From: VBDM01 sp041496705
GTDB taxonomy: Bacteria > Pseudomonadota > Gammaproteobacteria > Burkholderiales > SG8-39
Length of the DNA: 53,544 nucleotides
Direction: 5' to 3'
NCBI GenBank assembly: GCA_041496705.1
Contig: JBGQFD010000010.1
Span: 1-53,544 of the forward strand
Positions 1-8,141 of the stretch are shown here, piece by piece (the first letter of the stretch is position 1; each line of letters starts with the position of its first letter). Both the position numbers and the translations under genes were made by a program. The notes beneath the pieces were generated by a model, which saw only the letters and a program-made list of their open reading frames with translations, made no database searches and was not told the DNA's origin.

Positions 1-209
1 ACGTCCTCGTGCTTGCGGCCGGCGGAGGCGTAGATGCCGATCGGCGCGGGGGGAACGTCGGGGCTGAACTGCCAGGCCTCGCCCCCCTCGCCGTCGGGTA
101 CCACCCGGGGTGCTTTGTCGTGGAACCTCCGGGGCAGGTACTCCTTCCAGAGGTGGGGAGGTTCGAGGACGTGGGAATCTGCCGACACCAGCCTGTACTC
201 ACGTGTCAT
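1..209 (-). CDS. Amidohydrolase (metal-dependent TIM-barrel hydrolase), N-terminal part only
   Basis: The first 69 codons of a gene that runs off the left edge. The N-terminus reads MTREYRLVSADSHVLEP and continues with a PPHLW segment. This S-A-D-S-H-V-x-E-P-P-x-L-W signature is typical of amidohydrolase 2 family proteins, in which the D-x-H motif supplies a metal ligand. Such enzymes hydrolyse or decarboxylate small organic substrates in the cytoplasm; the substrate cannot be told from this piece. The start ATG (209-207) lies 10 bases after the stop of the enoyl-CoA hydratase fragment, so the two were probably cotranscribed as part of a catabolic operon. Family assignment is fairly safe, function is not. 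Confidence 0.7.
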   Translation of the reverse strand, partial: MTREYRLVSADSHVLEPPHLWKEYLPRRFHDKAPRVVPDGEGGEAWQFSPDVPPAPIGIYASAGRKHED

Positions 210-219
210 GGGCAAGCCC

Positions 220-366
220 TCAGCGCCCTCGCCACACCGGAGCGCGCTTCTCCTTGAACGCTCGGATACCTTCCTTGGCGTCCTCGCTCATGAACACACC
301 CGCCGAGTAGCTCATCTCGTTCTCGAGCGCCTCCCTGAGCGGCAGATCGCGTAGAACCTTGCGCGC
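220..366 (-). pseudogene. Enoyl-CoA hydratase/isomerase family, C-terminal remnant
   Basis: About 46-49 codons ending in TGA at 222-220. The peptide contains SEDAKEGIRAFKEKRAPVW followed by RGR. The S-E-D-A-x-E-G-x-x-A-F-x-E-K-R-x-P-x-W-x-G/R ending is the well-known C-terminus of crotonase-fold enoyl-CoA hydratases, which are normally about 260 residues. No start codon or upstream three quarters of the gene is present: homology begins (KVLRDLPLREAL) just past the stop codon of rfbD, in a different reading frame. The remnant cannot encode a working crotonase. It is followed 10 bases later by the amidohydrolase start. Either a deletion fused two unrelated loci here, or the contig is chimeric at about 360-370. 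Confidence 0.75.
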
Positions 367-1205
367 TACTCACGGTAATTGCCGAACTGCAGGGCGACGC
401 CGAAGTCCTCCAATAGCTTTGCGTTCGACAGACGGGAGTTGGCTGGCCTGCGCGCCGCCGTTGGATACTCGCTTGAAGGGATCGGCCGGATTCGGGCGGC
501 AGCGTCGAAGCCTTCCAGCCGCGCAATCTCGCTCGCGAACCCGTGCCACGACGTGCTCCCCGACGCGGTGGCGTGATAGACGCCGCGGGCGTCACCGAGC
601 ACGCCGGCCCGTTTGTGGAGAATGAGCGCGGTCGCATCGGCCAGAGCGCTGGCCGATGTTGGTGCGCCGAACTGATCGGACACCACGCTCAGCGGGGCCC
701 TCTCCCGCAGCAGGCGCCGCATGGTCAGAAAGAAATTCTTGCCGCGCGCCGCGTATACCCAGCTGGTGCGAAAGATGAGATACGGGCAGCCGGCGCTGCG
801 AATGGCATTCTCCCCGGCGAGCTTGCTGCGACCGTAGGTGTTGATGGGGTTTGGCGTGTCGTCTTCGACGTACGGCTCCCTCTTGGTTCCATCGAACACG
901 TAGTCGGTCGAGTAGTGAACGAAAAGCGCACCGCAGCGCCTCGCCTCCTCGGCAAGAAGGCCAGGAGCCGTGGCGTTGATCAAGTGAGCGCGGTCGGGTT
1001 CGCTCTCCGCGAGGTCGACCGCGGTATAGGCCGCGGCATTGACGATGACATCGGGTCGGGAGGACCGGACCAGGGTCGCAATCTGATCGGGCCGCGCCAG
1101 ATCGAGTTGTGTCCGGTCAGGTGCAAGAACCTCTCCCAAAGGAGCAAACGTCCTCAAAAGTTCCCACCCGAGCTGCCCGCTCCTGCCGGTCAGCAGGATC
1201 TTCAC
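366..1205 (-). CDS. rfbD: dTDP-4-dehydrorhamnose reductase (C-terminally short)
   Basis: Last step of dTDP-L-rhamnose synthesis: NAD(P)H-dependent reduction of dTDP-4-keto-L-rhamnose. It is an SDR-extended Rossmann protein. The start is a GTG at 1205-1203 that overlaps the rfbC stop as GTGA; it gives VKILLTGRSGQLGWELL with the nucleotide-binding glycine motif. YSTDYVFDGTK and the catalytic Y-x-x-x-K (YGRSKLAGEN) follow at roughly residues 100-135. The product is 279 residues and stops at FGVALQFGNYRE, whereas family members of about 295-300 residues continue with a further short helix (about 15 residues). The stop codon coincides with the junction to the enoyl-CoA hydratase remnant, so the missing end is probably part of the same break. 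Activity may or may not survive loss of this helix. Confidence 0.88.
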   Translation of the reverse strand: MKILLTGRSGQLGWELLRTFAPLGEVLAPDRTQLDLARPDQIATLVRSSRPDVIVNAAAYTAVDLAESEPDRAHLINATAPGLLAEEARRCGALFVHYSTDYVFDGTKREPYVEDDTPNPINTYGRSKLAGENAIRSAGCPYLIFRTSWVYAARGKNFFLTMRRLLRERAPLSVVSDQFGAPTSASALADATALILHKRAGVLGDARGVYHATASGSTSWHGFASEIARLEGFDAAARIRPIPSSEYPTAARRPANSRLSNAKLLEDFGVALQFGNYRE

Positions 1206-1744
1206 GGAAAGGTTTCGGCGTCCCGCAGTCTTGCGCCGGCGGCGTCCTTGGCCGACAGGATGGGTGTGCCTGGGACGGACCAGTCGACGCGTAGCTCCGG
1301 ATCGTTCCACAGGATGCAACGCTCGTACTCTGGCGCGTAGAAGTCCGTTGTCTTGTAGAGGACTTCGGCGAAGTCGCTGACAACGCAGAATCCGTGGGCG
1401 AAACCGACGGGGACCCACAGCATCTCGTGCGAAGCCGCGCTGAGGCGTACGCCTTCCCAGCGGCCAAAGCTGGGAGAGCTGCGGCGGATGTCCACGACCA
1501 CGTCGAAGACTTCTCCGGCGACGATACGGACGAGCTTGCCCTGCGGCTGGCGAATCTGGTAGTGCAGCCCGCGCAGGACATTGCGTTCCGACCTCGAATG
1601 ATTGTCCTGCACGAAGCGGGCGCGGATACCCGCGGCCTCGAACTCTCGCTCGTTCCAGCTCTCGAGAAAAAATCCGCGCGCGTCGCCGAAGACCTTTGGC
1701 TCGATGAGGAGAACTTCCGGAAGCCGGGTCGGAGAAATCTTCAT
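1202..1744 (-). CDS. rfbC: dTDP-4-dehydrorhamnose 3,5-epimerase
   Basis: Cupin-fold epimerase of 180 residues that converts dTDP-4-keto-6-deoxyglucose to dTDP-4-keto-rhamnose. Recognisable segments are FGDARGFFLESWNEREF near the N-terminus, NVLRGLHYQ (its His is the catalytic base known for RmlC) near residues 55-65, and VPVGFAHGF near residue 120. The ATG at 1744-1742 overlaps the rfbA stop as ATGA, and its own TGA overlaps the rfbD GTG, so translation is probably coupled along rfbB-rfbA-rfbC-rfbD. Length is normal for the family. Confidence 0.95.
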   Translation of the reverse strand: MKISPTRLPEVLLIEPKVFGDARGFFLESWNEREFEAAGIRARFVQDNHSRSERNVLRGLHYQIRQPQGKLVRIVAGEVFDVVVDIRRSSPSFGRWEGVRLSAASHEMLWVPVGFAHGFCVVSDFAEVLYKTTDFYAPEYERCILWNDPELRVDWSVPGTPILSAKDAAGARLRDAETFP

Positions 1745-2628
1745 GCGTCGCGCGGCCCGGCACCTTCGCGCAGGAGCGACAGCAGGTAGTCGCCGTAGCC
1801 GCTGTTCTTCAGCGGCGCGGCCAAGGCCTTGAGCTGCGCGTCGTCGATCCACTCCTTGTGCCAGGCGATCTCCTCGGGACAGCCGATCTTGAGTCCCTGG
1901 CGGCGCTCGATGGTCTCGATGAACTGGCTCGCTTCGAGCAGCGACTCGTGCGTGCCGGTGTCGAGCCATGCGTGCCCGCGCCCCAGCGTCACGACGTGGA
2001 GCTTGCCCGCATCGAGGTAGCGCCGGTTCAGGTCGGTAATCTCCAGTTCCCCGCGCGCCGAAGGCTTTAGCGATTTTGCAATGCGCACGACTTGCTCATC
2101 GTAGAAGTACAGGCCGGTCACCGCGTAGCGCGACTTGGGCTTCGCCGGCTTTTCCTCGATGCTGAGGGCGCGACCCTTCGCGTCGAACTCGACCACGCCG
2201 TAGCGCTGCGGGTCCTGCACGCGGTAGGCGAATACTGTCGCGCCTGAGGATTTTTTCGCCGCCTGGCCGAACGCGGGCTGCAGGTCGTGGCCGTAGAAGA
2301 TGTTGTCGCCGAGCACCAGCGCGCAAGGTTCGTCGCCGATGAACTTTTCGCCGATGATGAAAGCCTGCGCAATGCCCCCGGGGCTCGGCTGCTCGGCGTA
2401 CTGATAATTCATCCCCCAGCGCTTGCCGTTGCCGAGTAACTGTTCGAAGCGCCGCGTGTCCTGGGGTGTCGAGATGACGAGGATGTCCCGGATCCCGGCG
2501 AGCATCAGCGTGCTCAAAGGGTAGTAGATCATCGGTTTGTCGTAGACCGGCAGCAGCTGCTTCGACACGACCTGGGTCACCGGGTAAAGCCGGGTGCCGC
2601 TGCCGCCGGCGAGAATGATGCCCTTCAT
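1741..2628 (-). CDS. rfbA: Glucose-1-phosphate thymidylyltransferase
   Basis: First enzyme of dTDP-L-rhamnose synthesis; it joins dTTP and glucose-1-phosphate to give dTDP-glucose. The protein is 295 residues, normal for RmlA. The N-terminus MKGIILAGGSGTRLYPVT is the nucleotidyltransferase G-G-S-G-T-R-L signature. KPMIYYPLSTLMLAG and LGDNIFYGHDL follow, the latter holding the metal-binding Asp near residue 110. Start and stop both overlap their neighbours by four bases (ATGA), fitting one operon with rfbB and rfbC. Confidence 0.96.
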   Translation of the reverse strand: MKGIILAGGSGTRLYPVTQVVSKQLLPVYDKPMIYYPLSTLMLAGIRDILVISTPQDTRRFEQLLGNGKRWGMNYQYAEQPSPGGIAQAFIIGEKFIGDEPCALVLGDNIFYGHDLQPAFGQAAKKSSGATVFAYRVQDPQRYGVVEFDAKGRALSIEEKPAKPKSRYAVTGLYFYDEQVVRIAKSLKPSARGELEITDLNRRYLDAGKLHVVTLGRGHAWLDTGTHESLLEASQFIETIERRQGLKIGCPEEIAWHKEWIDDAQLKALAAPLKNSGYGDYLLSLLREGAGPRDA

Positions 2629-3689
2629 GTGGTGCCTCGTTGAGCGTAGTTCTTCTCGATCCACTGGCGGTAGCTTCCGCTCGTTACCGCCGCGACCCAG
2701 TCCGGATTGTCGAGGTACCAGGCCACGGTCTTGCGCAGTCCGGATTCGAAACTCTCGGCCGTCTTCCAGCCCAGCTCGCGGGAGACTTTCCCCGCGTCGA
2801 TGGCATAGCGGCGATCGTGGCCCGGGCGATCTTTTACGTGGGAAATCAGGCTCGAATGCGAGCCCCCGGGTCTGGCTTCGTCGAGCAGCGCGCAGATGGC
2901 ATTCACGACTTCGAGGTTGGTTCTCTCGCTGTTGCCGCCGATGTTGTAGCTCTCGCCTACGCGGCCGCGAGCGAGCACCTGGCGAATCGCGGAGCAATGG
3001 TCGTGCACGAACAACCAGTCGCGAATGTTGCCTCCGTCACCGTATACGGGCATGGGCTTTCGGCTCAGTCCGTTGAGGATCATGAGCGGTATCAGCTTTT
3101 CGGGAAACTGATACGGTCCATAGTTGTTGGAACAGTTCAGGGTGAGCGTGGGAAGCGCATACGTATGATGGTAGGCGCGAACCAGATGGTCGGCCGCCGC
3201 TTTCGACGCCGCGTAGGGGCTGTTCGGCGCAAACCGCGTGGCTTCGGAGAACGGCGGATCGCCGATTTCGAGGGAACCATACACCTCGTCGGTAGAAATC
3301 TGCACGAACCGAAACCGCTCTCGATCCTCCGGGGTCTGCTGGTCCCACCAGGCGCGCGTTTCCTCGAGCAGGCTGAAGGTCCCGATGACGTTCGTCTGCA
3401 CGAAATCCGCAGGACCCTGTATCGACCGGTCCACATGGCTTTCCGCTGCGAAATGCACTATCGCACGCGGTCCGCATTCCGCAAGCAGCCGTCTCAACGC
3501 GCTCCGTTCGCAGATATCCCCGCGTCTGAAGCTATAGCCGGGATTGCTAGCGAGCGATTGAAGATTCGCCGGGTTGCCGGCATAGGTGAGCTTGTCCAGA
3601 TTGACGAGCGGTTCCGTGCCGTGCTGGAACCACTCCAGGATGAAGTTCGACCCGATGAATCCTGCGCCGCCTGTGACTAGGATCGTCAT
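2625..3689 (-). CDS. rfbB: dTDP-glucose 4,6-dehydratase
   Basis: NAD-dependent SDR enzyme of 354 residues that makes dTDP-4-keto-6-deoxyglucose. The start ATG at 3689-3687 gives MTILVTGGAGFIGSNFI with the Rossmann G-G-A-G-F-I-G motif. HFAAESHVDRSI, STDEVYGSL (catalytic T-D-E) and YAASKAAADH (Y-x-x-x-K) appear in the usual order. The start overlaps the stop of the upstream glycosyltransferase (ATGA) and its stop overlaps the rfbA start. An upstream in-frame codon exists but would lie inside the glycosyltransferase. Confidence 0.96.
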   Translation of the reverse strand: MTILVTGGAGFIGSNFILEWFQHGTEPLVNLDKLTYAGNPANLQSLASNPGYSFRRGDICERSALRRLLAECGPRAIVHFAAESHVDRSIQGPADFVQTNVIGTFSLLEETRAWWDQQTPEDRERFRFVQISTDEVYGSLEIGDPPFSEATRFAPNSPYAASKAAADHLVRAYHHTYALPTLTLNCSNNYGPYQFPEKLIPLMILNGLSRKPMPVYGDGGNIRDWLFVHDHCSAIRQVLARGRVGESYNIGGNSERTNLEVVNAICALLDEARPGGSHSSLISHVKDRPGHDRRYAIDAGKVSRELGWKTAESFESGLRKTVAWYLDNPDWVAAVTSGSYRQWIEKNYAQRGTT

Positions 3690-4432
3690 TTCGCGCTGCG
3701 CTCCAGCGCAATGAGCTTTGCGTACTTGCAAAAGCTGTTCATGCAGCCGATGGCGATATGCACCAGTCCGGGTAGTCCGTCCAGAAAGCCCAGGCGGAGC
3801 ACGTAGAACTTCACAAATCGAAGGATCGGCGAGAATACCAGGCGCACGAGGCTTGCGTGGCGCCCGGCGGCATGCATGGCTTCGGCCTGCAGGCTCGTAT
3901 ACCGGTTTTGCTTGTCTAGATACTTCTCCAGCGATTCTGCGGAATCGTGCAGGAGATCGCCAGCAAGCCGGCGCACCGGCGATTCGGCGATGACCTTCTC
4001 GTGCACGGGATCGCTGCTCCAGCGCGCATGGGCCCGGTGAAACAAGCGCACGCTCCAGTCAGGATAGCCCTCTCCGTGTGCCAGCCAGCGTCCCAGGAAG
4101 CGGTTGCGCCGCGCGACAGCGTAGACGAAGCCGCGCGGAGACTTAAGCTCGGCGAGAATGGCGTCGCGCATGTCGGCGCTGACCCGCTCGTCAGCATCCA
4201 CGCACAACACCCAGTCGTGCGAGACGGCCTCGACGGCAAGCTGTTTTTGGGGGCCGAAACCGACCCACTCCTTCTGGATCACGCGCGCGCCATGCCGAGC
4301 GGCAAGTGCGATAGTGCCATCGGTGGAACCGGAATCGACAATGACGACCTCATCCACAAAAGTGACGCTTGCCAGGCAGGCATCGAGCTCTGCCTCGGCG
4401 TTTCGGGTAATGATCGCTACGGACAAGGGCAT
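3686..4432 (-). CDS. Family 2 glycosyltransferase, WaaE/KdtX-like
   Basis: A 248-residue GT-A glycosyltransferase. MPLSVAIITRNAEAELDACL starts the nucleotide-sugar fold, VDSGSTDGT follows, and CVDADERVS (near residues 90-100) carries the D-x-D metal motif. The C-terminal part has a basic and hydrophobic segment (VRLVFSPILRFVKFYVLRLG) that suggests membrane association. This architecture matches LPS-core beta-glycosyltransferases of the WaaE/KdtX group, which add a hexose to the inner core on the cytoplasmic face. It heads the rhamnose operon and is divergent from waaC-waaA, which supports an LPS-core role. Donor and acceptor sugars are inferred, not shown. Confidence 0.82.
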   Translation of the reverse strand: MPLSVAIITRNAEAELDACLASVTFVDEVVIVDSGSTDGTIALAARHGARVIQKEWVGFGPQKQLAVEAVSHDWVLCVDADERVSADMRDAILAELKSPRGFVYAVARRNRFLGRWLAHGEGYPDWSVRLFHRAHARWSSDPVHEKVIAESPVRRLAGDLLHDSAESLEKYLDKQNRYTSLQAEAMHAAGRHASLVRLVFSPILRFVKFYVLRLGFLDGLPGLVHIAIGCMNSFCKYAKLIALERSAK

Positions 4433-4457
4433 GGGGCAAGGGAAGCCGGCAAACCCG

Positions 4458-4463
4458 TATAAT
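4458..4463 (+). promoter_or_regulatory. Candidate -10 element upstream of waaC
   Basis: A perfect TATAAT lies 65 bases before the waaC ATG in the 95-base divergent gap between the glycosyltransferase and waaC. No convincing -35 hexamer sits at 16-18 bases upstream, so this is a motif-only suggestion. Confidence 0.3.
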
Positions 4464-4527
4464 CAGCGGCTTATGCGCGGCATTCTAACCGGTTTCCGCG
4501 CTACCGACCGAACCGGCTCGCGAGCGA

Positions 4528-5481
4528 ATGCAAACAATCCTCATAGTGAAGACTTCATCGCTCGGCGATGTTATCCACGGCCTGCCGGTAGCTAGCGACA
4601 TCCGCCGGCATTTCCCCGGGGCGCGTATCGATTGGATCGTGGAAGAAGCTTACGCACCGCTCGTGGCCTTGCACCCGGCGGTGGCGGGTGTCATCCCCGT
4701 GGCACTGCGCCGTTGGCGTCGGCGGTTGTTGATCTCCGACACCTGGCGGGAAATCCGGGATTTCATGCGCCGCGCTGGGACCGAGACCTACGATGCAATC
4801 ATCGACACTCAAGGTTTGCTCAAGAGCGTTGCGGTGTCCCTGGCCGCCAAAGGCAAGCGCCACGGTTTCGACGCCGAGTCGGTGCGTGAGCGACTCGCGG
4901 CGAGCTTCTACGACTTCACGTACGACGTGCCTCGGTCGCAGCACGCTGTCGCGCGCAACCGAGAACTCGCCGCACAGGTGCTCGGTTACCGCATCGGGGA
5001 CGACGTCGACTATGGAATCAGAGTCCCTGCGCTTCAGGTTGTGCCGCCCCAGCGCTACTGCGTGTTGCTGCACATGACCAGTCGTAGGGACAAGCTCTGG
5101 CCGGAAACGGCCTGGTCCGAACTAGGCCGGATGCTGGCTTCGCGGGGACTGGAATGCGTCCTGCCGTGGGGAACCCACGACGAGAAGCGGCGCAGCGAAC
5201 GCATTGCCCGGGACCTGGCCTATGCACGAATTCCGCCATTCGAGCCGGTTGACCGGCTTGCCGCGCTGCTTGGCGGAGCAGCCGCGGTCGTAGGGGTGGA
5301 TACCGGACTCACGCATCTCGCGGGAGCTCTGGGCCGACCGGTGACGGCAATCTACTGCAGCTCGGACCCGCGGCTCACGGGAGTTTTCGGCGCCCCGAGG
5401 GCGAGGAACCTCGGCGGGCCGGGAGCCGTGCCATCCCCGGACGAGGTGCTGCAGGCGCTCGCCAGCGTCGGGACATTCTGA
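4528..5481 (+). CDS. waaC: Lipopolysaccharide heptosyltransferase I
   Basis: GT9-family enzyme of 317 residues that adds the first L-glycero-D-manno-heptose to Kdo2-lipid A. The N-terminus MQTILIVKTSSLGDVIHGLP is the classic heptosyltransferase start (K-x-S-S-L-G-D-V-I-H). The nucleotide-sugar binding segment VGVDTGLTHLAGALGRPV lies near residues 250-270. Its TGA overlaps the waaA ATG by one base, so the two are translationally coupled. The pair acts in the cytoplasm on the inner membrane during LPS core assembly. Confidence 0.94.
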   Translation: MQTILIVKTSSLGDVIHGLPVASDIRRHFPGARIDWIVEEAYAPLVALHPAVAGVIPVALRRWRRRLLISDTWREIRDFMRRAGTETYDAIIDTQGLLKSVAVSLAAKGKRHGFDAESVRERLAASFYDFTYDVPRSQHAVARNRELAAQVLGYRIGDDVDYGIRVPALQVVPPQRYCVLLHMTSRRDKLWPETAWSELGRMLASRGLECVLPWGTHDEKRRSERIARDLAYARIPPFEPVDRLAALLGGAAAVVGVDTGLTHLAGALGRPVTAIYCSSDPRLTGVFGAPRARNLGGPGAVPSPDEVLQALASVGTF

Positions 5482-6773
5482 TGTGGCGAGCCGCCTATCG
5501 ATTGCTGCTGTGGCTCGCATTTCCCTGGATCCTTGCGCGATTGTGGTGGAGGGGACGCGCAGAACCCGTCTACCGCAAGCACCTGGGCGAGCGCTTCGGC
5601 TTCTACGGAAACCGCCCGAGCCGGCCCGTGATATGGCTGCACGCGGTTTCGCTAGGGGAAACCCGGGCGGCTGAGCCGCTGTTGCGCGAGCTGCAGCGGC
5701 ATCACCCCGAATGCGAAATCCTCGTTACGCAGATGACGGCGACAGGAAGGGAGGCTGCGGTTCAGTTGTTCGGGGACGCCGTACGCGTTGCCTGGCTGAC
5801 GTACGACTACTCATCGGCGGTCCGACGTTTCCTTTGCCATTTTCGGCCGCGGCTGGGCATCCTCATGGAAACCGAGATCTGGTTCAATCTGATCGAAGAG
5901 TGCCACAGGAGCGGCGTGCCTTTGATGATGGCCAATGCACGCATGTCGGAAAAATCCGCGCGCGGTTACGCTTTGGTGGGACCTCTGGTCCGCTCGGCGC
6001 TGGGTCGACTGGATGCGATCGCTGCGCAGACAGCGGAAGACGCCGCGCGGATTCGCGCGCTCGGCGCAGGCGTGGTCGAGATCACCGGAAATCTGAAGTT
6101 CGACGTGGAGCCGGCTGCCGGCAGCGACTCGCTTGCTGCGGAGTTCCACCGCAGGTTCGGCACCCGGCGCGTAGTGCTTGCTGCCAGCACCCGCGAGGGC
6201 GAGGAGGACTTGCTTCTCGACGCATGGGAGCGAAATGCCATCGGAAACGCCATCGTGGTGATCGTCCCGCGGCATCCCCAGCGGTTCGAGGAAGTCGCCC
6301 GACTGCTGTCGTCACGTGGTCTCAAGTTTGCACGACGCAGCAGCAACGCGCCGTTGGACCCGGCCTGCGAATTCGTTCTCGGCGACAGCATGGGAGAGAT
6401 GGCCGCCTACTACCGCGCCTGCGACGTCGCGATCATTGGCGGCAGCCTGCTCGCCTACGGCGGACAGAACCTGATCGAAGCCTGCGCAGCGGGCGTACCG
6501 GTGCTGACCGGACCCCATACCTACAATTTTTCCCAGGCCACCTCCGCCGCCATCGCGGCGGGCGCTGCCCTGAGAGTGAAGGATGCCGAGGAGGCGGTCC
6601 GTCAGGCGCGGGCGCTTTGCCAGGACAGTGCTCTGCGAGAGCGTATGGGCAGGGCGGGTGTGGAATTTTGCGCGGCGCACCGGGGCGCCTCGAAGCGCAC
6701 GCTCGCCATTTGCGATCGGCTATTCGCCACAGCAGAGACCGAAACGGTCAGTTCGCCCCGAGCAGGCGGTTGA
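5481..6773 (+). CDS. waaA: 3-deoxy-D-manno-octulosonic acid (Kdo) transferase
   Basis: A 430-residue GT-B enzyme that transfers Kdo from CMP-Kdo to lipid IVA. The N-terminal hydrophobic stretch (LLLWLAFPWILARLWW) anchors it to the inner membrane. HAVSLGETRAA holds the catalytic Glu region near residue 55-65, and GGSLLAYGGQNLIEA with GPHTYNF near residues 315-350 is the typical C-terminal donor-binding signature. It overlaps waaC by one base. Its last 26 bases overlap the 3' end of the convergent tolC gene. Confidence 0.94.
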   Translation: MWRAAYRLLLWLAFPWILARLWWRGRAEPVYRKHLGERFGFYGNRPSRPVIWLHAVSLGETRAAEPLLRELQRHHPECEILVTQMTATGREAAVQLFGDAVRVAWLTYDYSSAVRRFLCHFRPRLGILMETEIWFNLIEECHRSGVPLMMANARMSEKSARGYALVGPLVRSALGRLDAIAAQTAEDAARIRALGAGVVEITGNLKFDVEPAAGSDSLAAEFHRRFGTRRVVLAASTREGEEDLLLDAWERNAIGNAIVVIVPRHPQRFEEVARLLSSRGLKFARRSSNAPLDPACEFVLGDSMGEMAAYYRACDVAIIGGSLLAYGGQNLIEACAAGVPVLTGPHTYNFSQATSAAIAAGAALRVKDAEEAVRQARALCQDSALRERMGRAGVEFCAAHRGASKRTLAICDRLFATAETETVSSPRAGG

Positions 6774-8139
6774 TTTCAGCCATTTCGGATTCGCCCAGAC
6801 TTCCCGCCGCGGCCTTAAGTCTCAGACCGTTGAGAATCGTATCGTAGCGCGCTCTGGAGAGGTCGCGCAGGGTGCTGAAAACTTGCTGCTGGGCGTTCAA
6901 GACATCGATGTTGATGCGCACGCCGACTTCGTAGCCCAGCTTGTTGGAGTCAAGAGCGCTGCGCGTTGAGACGAGCGCCGCCTCCAGCGCCTTGACTTGA
7001 GCCCGGCCATTGGTGACACCCAGGTAAGCCTGGCGCGCCGACAGCGCCGCCGCGCGCCGGGAGACTTCAAGGTCCTGCTGGGATTTCTCTCGGTTCGCCA
7101 CGGCCTGCCGGACCAGCGAGCTGGCGTTGCCGCCCGAATACAGTGGCAGGGCAAGCTGCAGGCCGATGATGCGCGTGGTCGTATCCGATGGAGTGTTGTT
7201 GACTCCTGTGGCGCTGACGCTCGAGGAACTCGATCCGGCGCTGCCGACGAGGTTCAGTGTCGGCATGTGTCCAGCCCGCGCGCGCTCGATTTCCCGAACC
7301 GCGATTTCGAGCGCCGCTTCCTGAGCCAGAACCGGATAACCCTGGCGTGCCGCTGCGTTTGCCCATTCCTCCATTGAGTCGGGGTTGGGTGAATTGAGCT
7401 CCACGTTGGGCTTCAAGGGCTCGAGTCCCTCGGGGTACTTTCCGATGATCTGCTGCAGAGCCTGCTTCTTGATCTCCAGATCGTTCCGGGATGCTATTTC
7501 CTGCGACGTCGCTAGGTCGAACCGCGCCTGAGCTTCGTGGGTGTCGGTAATGGTGGCCGTACCGACCTCGAAGTTTCGCTTCGCTTGCGCCAGTTGCTCG
7601 GAGATCGCGACCTTCTGGGCCTGGATGAAGGCAAGTCCGTCTTGCGAGGCGAGCACGTCGAAATACGCCTGCGCGATGCGCACGATGAGATCCTGGGTGG
7701 CCTGTCCGAATGTTGCTTCGGACTGCGCTGCCCTGAAGCCCGATTCCCGGTAGGCCTGGATGCTCTGCCAATTGAACAACGGCTGGGTCAGCGTCACGGT
7801 GTAGCCGTTTGAATTGCCTTGGCGGGTCGAACTTGGGGAAGCGCCACGGAATGAAATGTCTATATCGTTGTATTGGGTAAAGGCAGTCGCGCCCAAGGTA
7901 GGAAGGATCTGGGCGAGTCCCTGGGGCAGGCTTTCTAGGCCTGCGTCGCGGGTGGCACGGGCTGCCGCGTAGCTGGCATCGTTCGCCAACGCGTCGCGGT
8001 ATGTTTGCAGGAGATCGGCGGATTTCGCAGGCACGGCGGTCAAAAGCACTCCCAGCAGCAGCGCTGCGCCCAGACGCGAAAGGAATGCCGGTGCCGGCAC
8101 GTCAATATGCTGCGCGCCGACGCGGCCGGTTCTTCGCAT
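6748..8139 (-). CDS. tolC: TolC-family outer-membrane efflux protein
   Basis: A 463-residue outer-membrane channel of type I secretion and tripartite efflux. A signal peptide (hydrophobic LSRLGAALLLGVLLTAVPAK, cut near AKSA) precedes DLLQTYRDALANDASYAAAR, the typical first helix of TolC. Two internally similar OEP halves follow with long Ala/Gln-rich helices; SARQAYLGVTNG and NAQQQVFSTLRDL mark the second. It lies 2 bases downstream of the pcm-like gene and probably shares its transcript. The export partner could be the HlyD/ABC operon just downstream in this window, but that is inference from position. Confidence 0.93.
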   Translation of the reverse strand: MRRTGRVGAQHIDVPAPAFLSRLGAALLLGVLLTAVPAKSADLLQTYRDALANDASYAAARATRDAGLESLPQGLAQILPTLGATAFTQYNDIDISFRGASPSSTRQGNSNGYTVTLTQPLFNWQSIQAYRESGFRAAQSEATFGQATQDLIVRIAQAYFDVLASQDGLAFIQAQKVAISEQLAQAKRNFEVGTATITDTHEAQARFDLATSQEIASRNDLEIKKQALQQIIGKYPEGLEPLKPNVELNSPNPDSMEEWANAAARQGYPVLAQEAALEIAVREIERARAGHMPTLNLVGSAGSSSSSVSATGVNNTPSDTTTRIIGLQLALPLYSGGNASSLVRQAVANREKSQQDLEVSRRAAALSARQAYLGVTNGRAQVKALEAALVSTRSALDSNKLGYEVGVRINIDVLNAQQQVFSTLRDLSRARYDTILNGLRLKAAAGSLGESEMAEINRLLGAN

Positions 8140-8141
8140 TT

